Shown: piece by piece, positions 1 through 5,014 of the stretch
Layout of the letters: every line of letters begins with the position of its first letter
Numbering within the stretch: position 1 is the first letter of the stretch
Source of the DNA: Anaeromyxobacter sp.
GTDB lineage: Bacteria; Myxococcota; Myxococcia; Myxococcales; Anaeromyxobacteraceae
NCBI GenBank assembly: GCA_020028115.1
Contig: JAHWYA010000200.1
Span: forward strand, 1 to 5,014
Direction of reading: 5' to 3'
Length of the DNA stretch: 5,014 nt
Position numbers and translations under genes: made by a program
Notes under the pieces: model-generated
The model's input: only the letters and a program-made list of their open reading frames with translations
Told to the model about the DNA's origin: nothing
Databases searched by the model: none

Positions 1-3
1 GCT

Positions 4-7
4 AGGA
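4..7 (+). promoter_or_regulatory. Shine-Dalgarno site for the HMG-CoA lyase gene
   Basis: AGGA lies 7 bases upstream of the GTG at 15, a normal ribosome-binding spacing. A TAG at 3-5 is in the same frame as that GTG, and the three codons between them (GAT, CTC, CCC) are not starts. Translation therefore cannot begin further upstream, and GTG at 15 is the only start that keeps the conserved N-terminal motif. The TAG may also end an upstream gene, but too little sequence is present to tell. Confidence 0.6.
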
Positions 8-14
8 TCTCCCC

Positions 15-941
15 GTGGCCGCTCCGATCACCGTCTACGAGGTCGGACCCCGCGACGGGCTCCAGAACGAGGCGGCGACCGTCTCGACGCCCGATAAGCT
101 CGCGCTCGTCCGCGCCCTCGGCGAGGCGGGGCTCCGCCGCATCGAGGCGACGAGCTTCGTCTCGCCGCGCTGGATCCCCCAGCTCAGCGACGCCGACGCC
201 CTCGTGCCGGCCCTCCCGCGCCTCCCCGGGGTCTCGTACGTCGTGCTCGTCCCGAACGCGAAGGGGCTCGAGCGGCTCGCGGACGCGCTCCGCCGGGCCG
301 GGGAGGGTGCGCCGGAGGTGGCGGCGGCGGTCTTCATGTCCGCGTCGGAGAGCCACAACCGCAAGAACCTGAACCGCACGGTGGAGGAGTCGCTCCGCGA
401 GCTCGAGGCGGTCGTGCCGGCGGCCCGCGGCCACGGGCTCCGCGTCCGCGGCTACGTCTCGACGGTGTTCGGCTGCCCGTACGAGGGCGCCGTCGACCCC
501 GAGCGCGCGGCCGCCGTCGCCGAGCGGCTCGTCGCCTTCGGCTGCGACCAGGTCTCGCTCGGAGACACGATCGGCGTCGCGACGCCGGCCCTCACCCGGA
601 GGGTCGTCTCGCGCATCCTCCGGACGATCCCCGCGGAGCAGCTCGCGCTCCACATGCACGACACCCGCGGGACGGCGCTCGCGAACGTGCTCGCCGGCCT
701 CGATCTCGGGATCACCACCTTCGACTCGTCCATCGGGGGGCTCGGCGGATGCCCGTACGCCCCAGGCGCCTCGGGGAACCTCGCGACCGAGGACCTCGTC
801 TACATGCTCGAGGGGATGGGCCACGAGACGGGCGTCGACTTCGAGAAGCTCATCGCGGCGGGCGCCCTCGCGCAGCGGCTCGTGGGGCGGCGGCTGCCGG
901 GGAAGACCCTGCAGGCCGAGCTGGCGCGCACGGAGGCGTGA
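15..941 (+). CDS. mvaB: Hydroxymethylglutaryl-CoA lyase
   Basis: This 308-residue cytosolic enzyme is predicted to cleave (S)-3-hydroxy-3-methylglutaryl-CoA to acetoacetate and acetyl-CoA, the last step of leucine degradation. It has the DRE-TIM barrel of the HMGL-like family. The N-terminal motif GPRDGLQNE holds R13 and D14, matching human HMGCL R41 and D42, and E44 matches human E72. The metal-binding HMH pair is H213 and H215. The family signature GGLGGCPYAPGASGN (241-255) carries the catalytic-loop cysteine C246 and N255, followed by E259. All key residues are present, so an active enzyme is expected. Length is normal for bacterial HMG-CoA lyases and there is no targeting peptide. The start is GTG, fixed by an in-frame stop 12 bases upstream. 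The TGA overlaps the ATG of the next gene by one base, so the two are probably translationally coupled. The related isopropylmalate and homocitrate synthases are less likely because of the GLGGCPYA loop. Confidence 0.96.
   Translation: MAAPITVYEVGPRDGLQNEAATVSTPDKLALVRALGEAGLRRIEATSFVSPRWIPQLSDADALVPALPRLPGVSYVVLVPNAKGLERLADALRRAGEGAPEVAAAVFMSASESHNRKNLNRTVEESLRELEAVVPAARGHGLRVRGYVSTVFGCPYEGAVDPERAAAVAERLVAFGCDQVSLGDTIGVATPALTRRVVSRILRTIPAEQLALHMHDTRGTALANVLAGLDLGITTFDSSIGGLGGCPYAPGASGNLATEDLVYMLEGMGHETGVDFEKLIAAGALAQRLVGRRLPGKTLQAELARTEA
932..936 (+). promoter_or_regulatory. Shine-Dalgarno site for the methylglutaconyl-CoA hydratase gene
   Basis: GGAGG lies inside the last codons of the HMG-CoA lyase gene, 4 bases before the ATG at 941. 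The spacing is short, but the motif is a full anti-SD match. Together with the TGATG junction it supports a start at 941 rather than the in-frame ATG at 749, which would add about 64 Arg/Gly-rich residues unlike any crotonase. Confidence 0.6.
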
Positions 942-1714
942 TGGAGATCGGCGTCGAGCGGCGGGGCGCGGTCGAGGTCTGGACCATCGAGGGGGAGGCC
1001 CGGCGGAACTCGCTCACCGTGGCGTTCCTCCGCGACCTCCGCGGCCGGGTGGAGGCCGCCGGCGCCGACCGTACGCTCCGCGCGGTCGTCCTCACCGGCG
1101 CGGGAGACCGGGCGTTCTGCGCGGGCGCGGACCTGAAGGAGCGGGCGCGCATGACCGACGCGGAGGTCCACGGCTTCCACGCCGCGGTCCGCGACGGCCT
1201 CCGCGGGATCGAGCGGGCGCCGCAGCCGTTCGTGGCGGCGCTGAACGGGGTCGCGCTCGGGGGCGGGCTCGAGCTCGCGCTCGCCTGCGACCTGCGCATC
1301 GCTGCCGAGGGGGTGGAGGTCGGGCTCCCGGAGGTCGGCCTCGGCATCATCCCGGGCGCCGGCGGCACGGTGCGGCTCCCCCGCCTCGTCGGGGTCGCGC
1401 GCGCGAAGGACCTGATCCTGACGGCGCGGCGCGTCGGCGCCGCCGAGGCGCTCGCCATGGGGCTCCTCTCCCGGGTCGTCCCGGCGGCGCGGCTCCGGGA
1501 GGACGCGGTGGCGCTCGCCGAGCAGGTCGCGAGGAACGCGCCCATCTCGCTCCGCCAGGCGAAGCGGGCGGTCGACGACGGGTTCCACCTGTCGCTCGAC
1601 GAGGCGCTCGCTCTCGAGAACCGGCTCTACCAGGACTGCCTCGCCTCGAAGGACCGCGTCGAGGCGCTCCGCGCGTTCGCCGAGAAGCGCCCGCCCGTGT
1701 TCCGGGGCGAGTAG
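941..1714 (+). CDS. liuC: 3-Methylglutaconyl-CoA hydratase (AUH/LiuC-type enoyl-CoA hydratase)
   Basis: This 257-residue crotonase-fold enzyme is predicted to interconvert 3-methylglutaconyl-CoA and HMG-CoA, supplying the substrate of the lyase encoded just upstream. Crotonase landmarks are in order. FCAGADLKERARM (59-71) forms the first oxyanion-hole strand and CoA pocket. NGVALGGGLELALACDLR (102-119) gives the second oxyanion glycines and catalytic E111. LPEVGLGIIPGAGGT (129-143) gives the second catalytic E131. The 20-residue spacing of the two glutamates equals that in rat crotonase (E144/E164). From memory of the human AUH sequence, the FCAGADLKERA block and the C-terminal EKRPPVFRGE ending resemble AUH more closely than generic fatty-acid enoyl-CoA hydratases, which together with the neighbour supports the specific call. 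In Myxococcus xanthus the LiuC enzyme can run in reverse, dehydrating HMG-CoA for isovaleryl-CoA synthesis. A general short-chain enoyl-CoA hydratase remains possible. The ATG at 941 overlaps the upstream TGA. Confidence 0.9.
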   Translation: MEIGVERRGAVEVWTIEGEARRNSLTVAFLRDLRGRVEAAGADRTLRAVVLTGAGDRAFCAGADLKERARMTDAEVHGFHAAVRDGLRGIERAPQPFVAALNGVALGGGLELALACDLRIAAEGVEVGLPEVGLGIIPGAGGTVRLPRLVGVARAKDLILTARRVGAAEALAMGLLSRVVPAARLREDAVALAEQVARNAPISLRQAKRAVDDGFHLSLDEALALENRLYQDCLASKDRVEALRAFAEKRPPVFRGE

Positions 1715-1767
1715 CCCGTGCGTTCGTCCACCCGCGCGCCGATTCTGGGGTAACCTGCGCCCGGCAG
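1715..1767 (+). promoter_or_regulatory. 53-bp intergenic gap with a weak candidate promoter
   Basis: This is the longest gap between genes in the window and is less GC-rich in its second half (GATTCTGGGGTAACC from 1741). TAACCT at 1751-1756 is a partial match to a sigma-70 -10 box, but I see no good -35 element about 17 bases upstream. Transcription from it would begin near 1763, only a few bases before the ATG at 1768. I see no terminator hairpin followed by a T-run. The gap may mark a transcription-unit boundary, or the operon may simply read through. Confidence 0.2.
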
Positions 1768-3072
1768 ATGGAAGGCGAACACACCATCATCGGGAAGATC
1801 CCCCGGGAGCGGCTCAACCAGATCGCCTCCCGGAAGCTCTCGGCGCTCGGGATCCCCGTCCGGCTCGGCGCCGACCGCGAGACGCTCGAGGGGGACCTCG
1901 CCTTCGGCCGGATGGTCCACCCGGTCACCGGCCAGCCCATCCCGCGCGCGCGCTTCGTCGTCGTCGGGCACGACCACCTTCGCTTCCTCGACGCGCCGCT
2001 GTCCGCGCTCGGCTCGGTGGGCTTCTACGAGCACGACCGGCTCGCGGCGCTCGAGCAGACCGTCGCGGGGACGCTGCAGAAGCGGACCGCCGCGCTCCAG
2101 GACATCGCCGCGCGCTTCCGGGCGCTTCGGCTCGAGGCGGCCGTCGACCCGGACCGGCTCGCGGTGCGCGCGGTCGTGAAGACCCCCTCGCACGCGTTCG
2201 AGATCCTCGGCTCTCCGGAGGGGACGCGCGTCTCCCGCGTCGCGCCGGTGGGCGGAGTGCCGTACGAGGTGTCGCCGGAGTTCCCGCCGCTCGACCTCTC
2301 CACGTTCCAGACGCCGACCGACCTCGAGGTCTTCCTCGTCCACTCCGCGCCCCGGATGGCGCCGCCGCCCCGTGCCACCGCGGCGCCGGCGGGCGCCTCC
2401 GCCGGAGGGACGCTCCAGGCGACGCCGCCGCCCAGGAACGCGCTCACGCTCGCGTCCCTCGCGCACGTGTTCGGGCAGGACGCGGTCCTCGCGCCGAACG
2501 CGATGGTCGAGCTCATCCAGGAGTTCGAGCACGGCGGGACGCGGTACCGCTTCGTCGCGGCCCGCGAGATGGGCACGCGGTTCAAGGGCCGGCTCATCGG
2601 GCCGAGCGGCGACGTGTGGTCGGATCGGTTCGACCTCGTGGACTTCCCGGGCACGCACCACGTCGTGGCCCTCGCGCTCGGGGCGACCTCGGCCGAGCAG
2701 GCGGACGCCCCGGAGGACGCCGGCGGCGAGGCCGCCGCGAGCTTCCCAGGCCACCTCACGCCGCACCCGGGCGAGGTCTGGGTGATGAACGTCGTCGTGG
2801 AGGAGGCGGGGACGGAGGAGGTCCGCTATGTCGGGACCGACATCGACGGGCGTCCGTACGGCGCCGCGCGCGTCCTGAAGCGCTCCGACTTCGAGGCGGT
2901 CTTCACGAAGGAGCGGGGAGGGTGGCGGCTCCTCGTCCAGATCGATCAGGTCCAGGACGGTCACGTGCTCTACCGCCAGCTCGACACCCAGCGGCAGCCG
3001 ATCGGCGCGCCGCGCAAGATGTCGGCGGCCATCCTCGTCGCGAACTTCGTGCCGGAGGCCGCGGCCTACTGA
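1768..3072 (+). CDS. Uncharacterised soluble two-domain protein coupled to meaB
   Basis: I do not recognise this 434-residue protein. It has no signal peptide, membrane segment or cysteine. It appears to have two parts. Residues 1-192 form an N-terminal region that begins with a basic/amphipathic stretch (GKIPRERLNQIASRKL) and includes a likely helical segment at about 88-125. Residues 193-222 are a Pro/Ala-rich, probably disordered linker. Residues 226-430 form a C-terminal region rich in alternating hydrophobic, probably beta-strand segments, such as RYRFVAAREMGTRFKGRLIG and WVMNVVVEEAG. A Glu/Ala/Gly-rich loop at about 308-325 interrupts it. Codon use matches the neighbours, so it looks native. 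The ATG at 1768 has no clear Shine-Dalgarno sequence. No earlier ATG or GTG lies in frame in the gap, and the next in-frame ATG (residue 49) would remove well-formed sequence. Its TGA overlaps the meaB start, suggesting co-translation. Its function is unknown, and neighbourhood alone does not prove a link to methylmalonyl-CoA mutase. Confidence 0.85.
   Translation: MEGEHTIIGKIPRERLNQIASRKLSALGIPVRLGADRETLEGDLAFGRMVHPVTGQPIPRARFVVVGHDHLRFLDAPLSALGSVGFYEHDRLAALEQTVAGTLQKRTAALQDIAARFRALRLEAAVDPDRLAVRAVVKTPSHAFEILGSPEGTRVSRVAPVGGVPYEVSPEFPPLDLSTFQTPTDLEVFLVHSAPRMAPPPRATAAPAGASAGGTLQATPPPRNALTLASLAHVFGQDAVLAPNAMVELIQEFEHGGTRYRFVAAREMGTRFKGRLIGPSGDVWSDRFDLVDFPGTHHVVALALGATSAEQADAPEDAGGEAAASFPGHLTPHPGEVWVMNVVVEEAGTEEVRYVGTDIDGRPYGAARVLKRSDFEAVFTKERGGWRLLVQIDQVQDGHVLYRQLDTQRQPIGAPRKMSAAILVANFVPEAAAY
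3054..3058 (+). promoter_or_regulatory. Possible Shine-Dalgarno site for meaB
   Basis: GGAGG ends 13 bases before the ATG at 3072, further than the usual 5-9. Because the upstream TGA and this ATG share a base (TGATG), initiation probably depends partly on ribosomes terminating at the upstream gene. The site supports the 3072 start over in-frame upstream starts such as the ATG at 2616, whose translation is Arg/Gly-rich and unlike the family. Confidence 0.4.
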
Positions 3073-4109
3073 TGGATGCGCCGGTGCAGAGCGCGGTGGC
3101 GGAGCGGGTGCTCGCGGGAGACGTCCGCACCGCGGCGCGGCTGATGCGCGACCTCGACGACCGCCTCCCCGAGGCGGAGGTCGCGCTGCGCGCGCTGTTC
3201 CCCCGCACGGGCCGCGCCTACGTCATCGGGCTCACCGGGGCGCCGGGCGCGGGCAAGTCGTCGCTCACCGACCGCCTCATCGCCCGGCTGCGCGCAGCGG
3301 GGAAGAAGGTCGGCGTCGTCGCGATCGACCCGACGAGCCCCTTCAGCGGCGGCGCCATCCTCGGGGACCGCATCCGGATGCAGGACCACGCCCTCGACCC
3401 GGACGTCTTCATCCGGTCGCTCGGCACCCGGGGGCACCTCGGCGGGCTCTCGCGATCCACCGCGGACGTGGTCCAGGTGATGGACGCGATGGGCAAGGAC
3501 GTGGTCCTCGTCGAGACGGTGGGCGTCGGCCAGGACGAGATCGAGGTCGCCTCGCTCGCCCACACCGTCGTCGTCGTCACGGTGCCGGGGCTCGGCGACG
3601 ACGTCCAGGCGATCAAGGCCGGGGTCCTCGAGATCGCCGACGTGTTCGCGGTGAACAAGGCGGACCGGGAGGGCGCCGACCGGACGGTGCGCGACCTCCA
3701 GATCATGCTCGACCTCCGGCGCAGCGTCGCGGTCCGGCCCGGCGAGCACGACGTCCACCACCGGTTCGTCCACGGCGAGGCGGCGGAGCCGCCCCCCGGC
3801 CCGGGCGCCGACTGGGAGCCGCCCATCGTCCGCACCGTGGCGGTGAGGGACGAGGGCGTCGCCGACCTCGTCGAGGCGATCGACCGGCACCGGGCGCACC
3901 TCGAGGTCACGGGGCAGCGGCGCGCGAGAGAGACGGCGCGGGCCCGGGCGGCCTTCGTGGCGGTGCTCCGCGAGCGGCTCCTCGCGGGCGCCCTCGGCCG
4001 GCTCGAGGCGGAGATGGGCCGGCTCGACGAGGTGGCGGAGCGGATCGCGGCGCGCGCCGCGGATCCGTACGCCCTCGCGGACGAGCTGTCGGCGCGGCTG
4101 CGCGCCTAG
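3072..4109 (+). CDS. meaB: MeaB/ArgK-family GTPase, methylmalonyl-CoA mutase chaperone
   Basis: This 345-residue cytosolic G3E-family P-loop GTPase is predicted to guard methylmalonyl-CoA mutase. It gates delivery of adenosylcobalamin and uses GTP hydrolysis to help replace damaged cofactor, like human MMAA. An N-terminal helical region (1-48) includes the family-typical AERVLAGDVRTAARL. The Walker A loop GAPGAGKS is at 56-63. The signature DPTSPFSGGAILGDRIRM is at 86-103. The G3/switch block VETVGVGQDE is at 147-156, and the guanine-recognition motif NKAD is at 195-198. A C-terminal helical arm (about 281-345) matches the family's dimerisation segment. All nucleotide-binding motifs are intact. 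Unusual is an extra segment at about 218-247, between NKAD and the conserved WEPPIVRTVAV, with four histidines and a Pro/Gly stretch. The old name ArgK (arginine/ornithine transport kinase) is considered a misannotation. The mutase genes are not in this window. The ATG overlaps the stop of the preceding unknown gene by one base. Confidence 0.95.
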   Translation: MDAPVQSAVAERVLAGDVRTAARLMRDLDDRLPEAEVALRALFPRTGRAYVIGLTGAPGAGKSSLTDRLIARLRAAGKKVGVVAIDPTSPFSGGAILGDRIRMQDHALDPDVFIRSLGTRGHLGGLSRSTADVVQVMDAMGKDVVLVETVGVGQDEIEVASLAHTVVVVTVPGLGDDVQAIKAGVLEIADVFAVNKADREGADRTVRDLQIMLDLRRSVAVRPGEHDVHHRFVHGEAAEPPPGPGADWEPPIVRTVAVRDEGVADLVEAIDRHRAHLEVTGQRRARETARARAAFVAVLRERLLAGALGRLEAEMGRLDEVAERIAARAADPYALADELSARLRA

Positions 4110-4112
4110 GAC

Positions 4113-4117
4113 GAGGG
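4113..4117 (+). promoter_or_regulatory. Shine-Dalgarno site for rnc
   Basis: GAGGG lies 7 bases before the ATG at 4125, in the 15-bp gap after meaB. This good spacing favours ATG 4125 over the in-frame GTG at 4194, which would otherwise remove a poorly conserved 23-residue leader. Confidence 0.55.
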
Positions 4118-4124
4118 ACTCGCG

Positions 4125-5014
4125 ATGCGCGACGGGCAGGCTCCACACGGCGGTCTCGGCGGCGCGCAGGCGCCCGATGCGCCCGGCGATCCGGTGACGG
4201 CCCTCGCCCATCGGCTCGGGCTGCCGCTCGCAGATCGGACGGTCGCCCTCGCGGCGCTCACGCACAAGTCGTACGTGAACGAGCACCGCGACGAGGAGGG
4301 GCTCACCGACAACGAGCGGCTCGAGTTCCTCGGCGACGCGGTGATCGACCTCGCGGTCTCTCACCGGTTGATGGAGCGCTTCCCCTCGGCCCGCGAGGGC
4401 GACCTCTCGAAGATGCGGGCCGCCGTCGTCGACGAGCAGGGGCTCTCGGAGATGGCGCGCGCCCTGGACCTCGGCGCGCTCCTGCGGCTCGGGCGAGGGG
4501 AGGAGCTGACCGGCGGCCGGCAGAAGGCCTCGCTCCTCGCCGACGCGATGGAGGCGGTCATCGCCGCCGTGTTCGTCGCCGGCGGCCTCGCCCCGGTGCT
4601 CGGGATCGTCGACCGGTTCCTCGGCGAGGCGTTCGCCCGCGCCGCCGCCGGCACGCTCGATCGCGACTTCAAGACCCAGCTCCAGGAGCTCGCGCAGAGC
4701 CGGCTCCGCGCGACGCCGCGGTACCGGGTGATCGCCGAGCACGGGCCGGACCACTCGAAGACGTTCGAGGTCGAGACGGACCTCCGGGGCGAGGTGGTCG
4801 GGCGCGGCGCCGGCCGGTCGAAGAAGGACGCGGAGCAGGCGGCCGCGAAGCTCGCGCTCGACACGCTCGGGCGCCGGTTCGCGCCCGCGGGCGAGGTCGC
4901 GCCGGTGGCGGAGGCCGCGGGCGAGGTCTGCGCCCCTGCGTCCCTCGCCGCCGCGGTGGAGCCCCTCCCGGCGCAGGCGCCGGGCGAGGTGGAGCCGGGC
5001 CCGGCCGAGACGCC
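4125..5014 (+). CDS. rnc: Ribonuclease III, 3' end cut by window edge
   Basis: This double-strand-specific endoribonuclease matures rRNA precursors and processes or degrades structured mRNAs and sense/antisense duplexes in the cytoplasm. 296 codons are visible and no stop is reached. A Gly/Ala/Pro-rich leader (about 1-24) precedes the RNase III domain. The signature NERLEFLGDAV (63-73) carries E64, E67 and D71, matching E. coli E38, E41 and D45. LADAMEAVIAAVF (138-150) gives D140 and E143, matching D114 and E117, so all catalytic metal ligands are present. A double-stranded-RNA-binding domain spans about 180-248, from DFKTQLQELAQ through KKDAEQAAAKLALDTL. E. coli RNase III is 226 residues and ends at this domain, whereas here at least 46 further Ala/Pro/Glu/Val-rich residues follow, with GEV recurring at 256, 266 and 287. 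It starts 15 bp after meaB and is probably co-transcribed. In many bacteria era follows rnc, which could hold beyond the edge. Confidence 0.95.
   Translation, partial: MRDGQAPHGGLGGAQAPDAPGDPVTALAHRLGLPLADRTVALAALTHKSYVNEHRDEEGLTDNERLEFLGDAVIDLAVSHRLMERFPSAREGDLSKMRAAVVDEQGLSEMARALDLGALLRLGRGEELTGGRQKASLLADAMEAVIAAVFVAGGLAPVLGIVDRFLGEAFARAAAGTLDRDFKTQLQELAQSRLRATPRYRVIAEHGPDHSKTFEVETDLRGEVVGRGAGRSKKDAEQAAAKLALDTLGRRFAPAGEVAPVAEAAGEVCAPASLAAAVEPLPAQAPGEVEPGPAET

Noticed and set aside
749..940. N-terminal extension of the hydratase from an in-frame ATG at 749
   Set aside because: The added residues are Arg/Gly/Pro-rich out-of-frame reading of the HMG-CoA lyase C-terminus. The ATG at 941 has a GGAGG site and gives the normal family length.
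800..1588. Two overlapping - strand open frames opposite the hydratase gene (800-1588 and 850-1545)
   Set aside because: Both are antisense shadows of a gene with clear catalytic residues, and both have biased composition.
1715..1767. Possible intrinsic terminator between the hydratase and the unknown gene
   Set aside because: No stable stem followed by a run of T is visible. Short GC-rich complementarity is expected by chance at this base composition.
2372..2785. 137-codon Arg/Ser-rich open frame on the + strand
   Set aside because: It is an out-of-frame reading inside the 434-residue gene, made almost entirely of Arg, Ser, Ala and Pro with no hydrophobic core.
1627..2964. 445-codon open frame on the - strand opposite the unknown protein
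   Set aside because: The translation is dominated by Arg, Glu and Val in shadow-frame style. The + strand frame has balanced composition, a plausible start and a coupled stop, so the + strand reading is preferred.
2616..3071. N-terminal extension of MeaB from an in-frame ATG at 2616
   Set aside because: The added sequence is Arg/Gly-rich and overlaps a better coding frame. The ATG at 3072 gives the family-typical N-terminus and the TGATG junction.
3066..4754. 562-codon open frame on the - strand covering meaB and part of rnc
   Set aside because: It lies antisense to two genes with intact family motifs. Its translation is Arg/Glu/Asp/His-rich with no recognisable domain, as expected for the shadow frame of GC-rich coding DNA.

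Overview
The window is about 5 kb of dense, very GC-rich chromosomal DNA (by eye around three quarters G+C, with almost every third codon position G or C). All genes lie on the + strand. Base composition, codon use and gene content resemble a myxobacterium of the Anaeromyxobacter type (Myxococcota, formerly Deltaproteobacteria). That assignment is inference from composition and protein style, not a database match.

Layout. Positions 15-941 encode a complete hydroxymethylglutaryl-CoA lyase (mvaB type). It overlaps by one base, through a TGATG stop/start junction, with an AUH/LiuC-type 3-methylglutaconyl-CoA hydratase at 941-1714. A 53-bp gap (1715-1767) follows and holds at most a weak candidate promoter. 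Positions 1768-3072 encode a 434-residue soluble protein I do not recognise. It is joined by a second TGATG junction to a MeaB/ArgK-family G-protein chaperone of methylmalonyl-CoA mutase at 3072-4109. After 15 bp, the ribonuclease III gene rnc starts at 4125 and runs off the right edge with its catalytic and RNA-binding domains complete.

How the genes fit together. The first two genes catalyse consecutive last steps of leucine breakdown: 3-methylglutaconyl-CoA to HMG-CoA, then to acetoacetate and acetyl-CoA. MeaB protects the B12-dependent mutase that handles propionyl-CoA from valine, isoleucine and odd-chain fatty acids. The left four genes therefore look like branched-chain amino-acid and acyl-CoA catabolism, with the unknown protein in the middle. 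rnc is a housekeeping RNA-processing gene at the end of the same directional run.

There are no mobile elements, CRISPR arrays, tRNA or rRNA genes, or convincing terminators. This is mostly an ordinary core region and I do not see a new defence or mobile system. The parts worth a second look are the unknown protein coupled to meaB, a histidine-containing insertion in MeaB, the low-complexity tail on RNase III, and the start of the unknown gene, which lacks a Shine-Dalgarno site.
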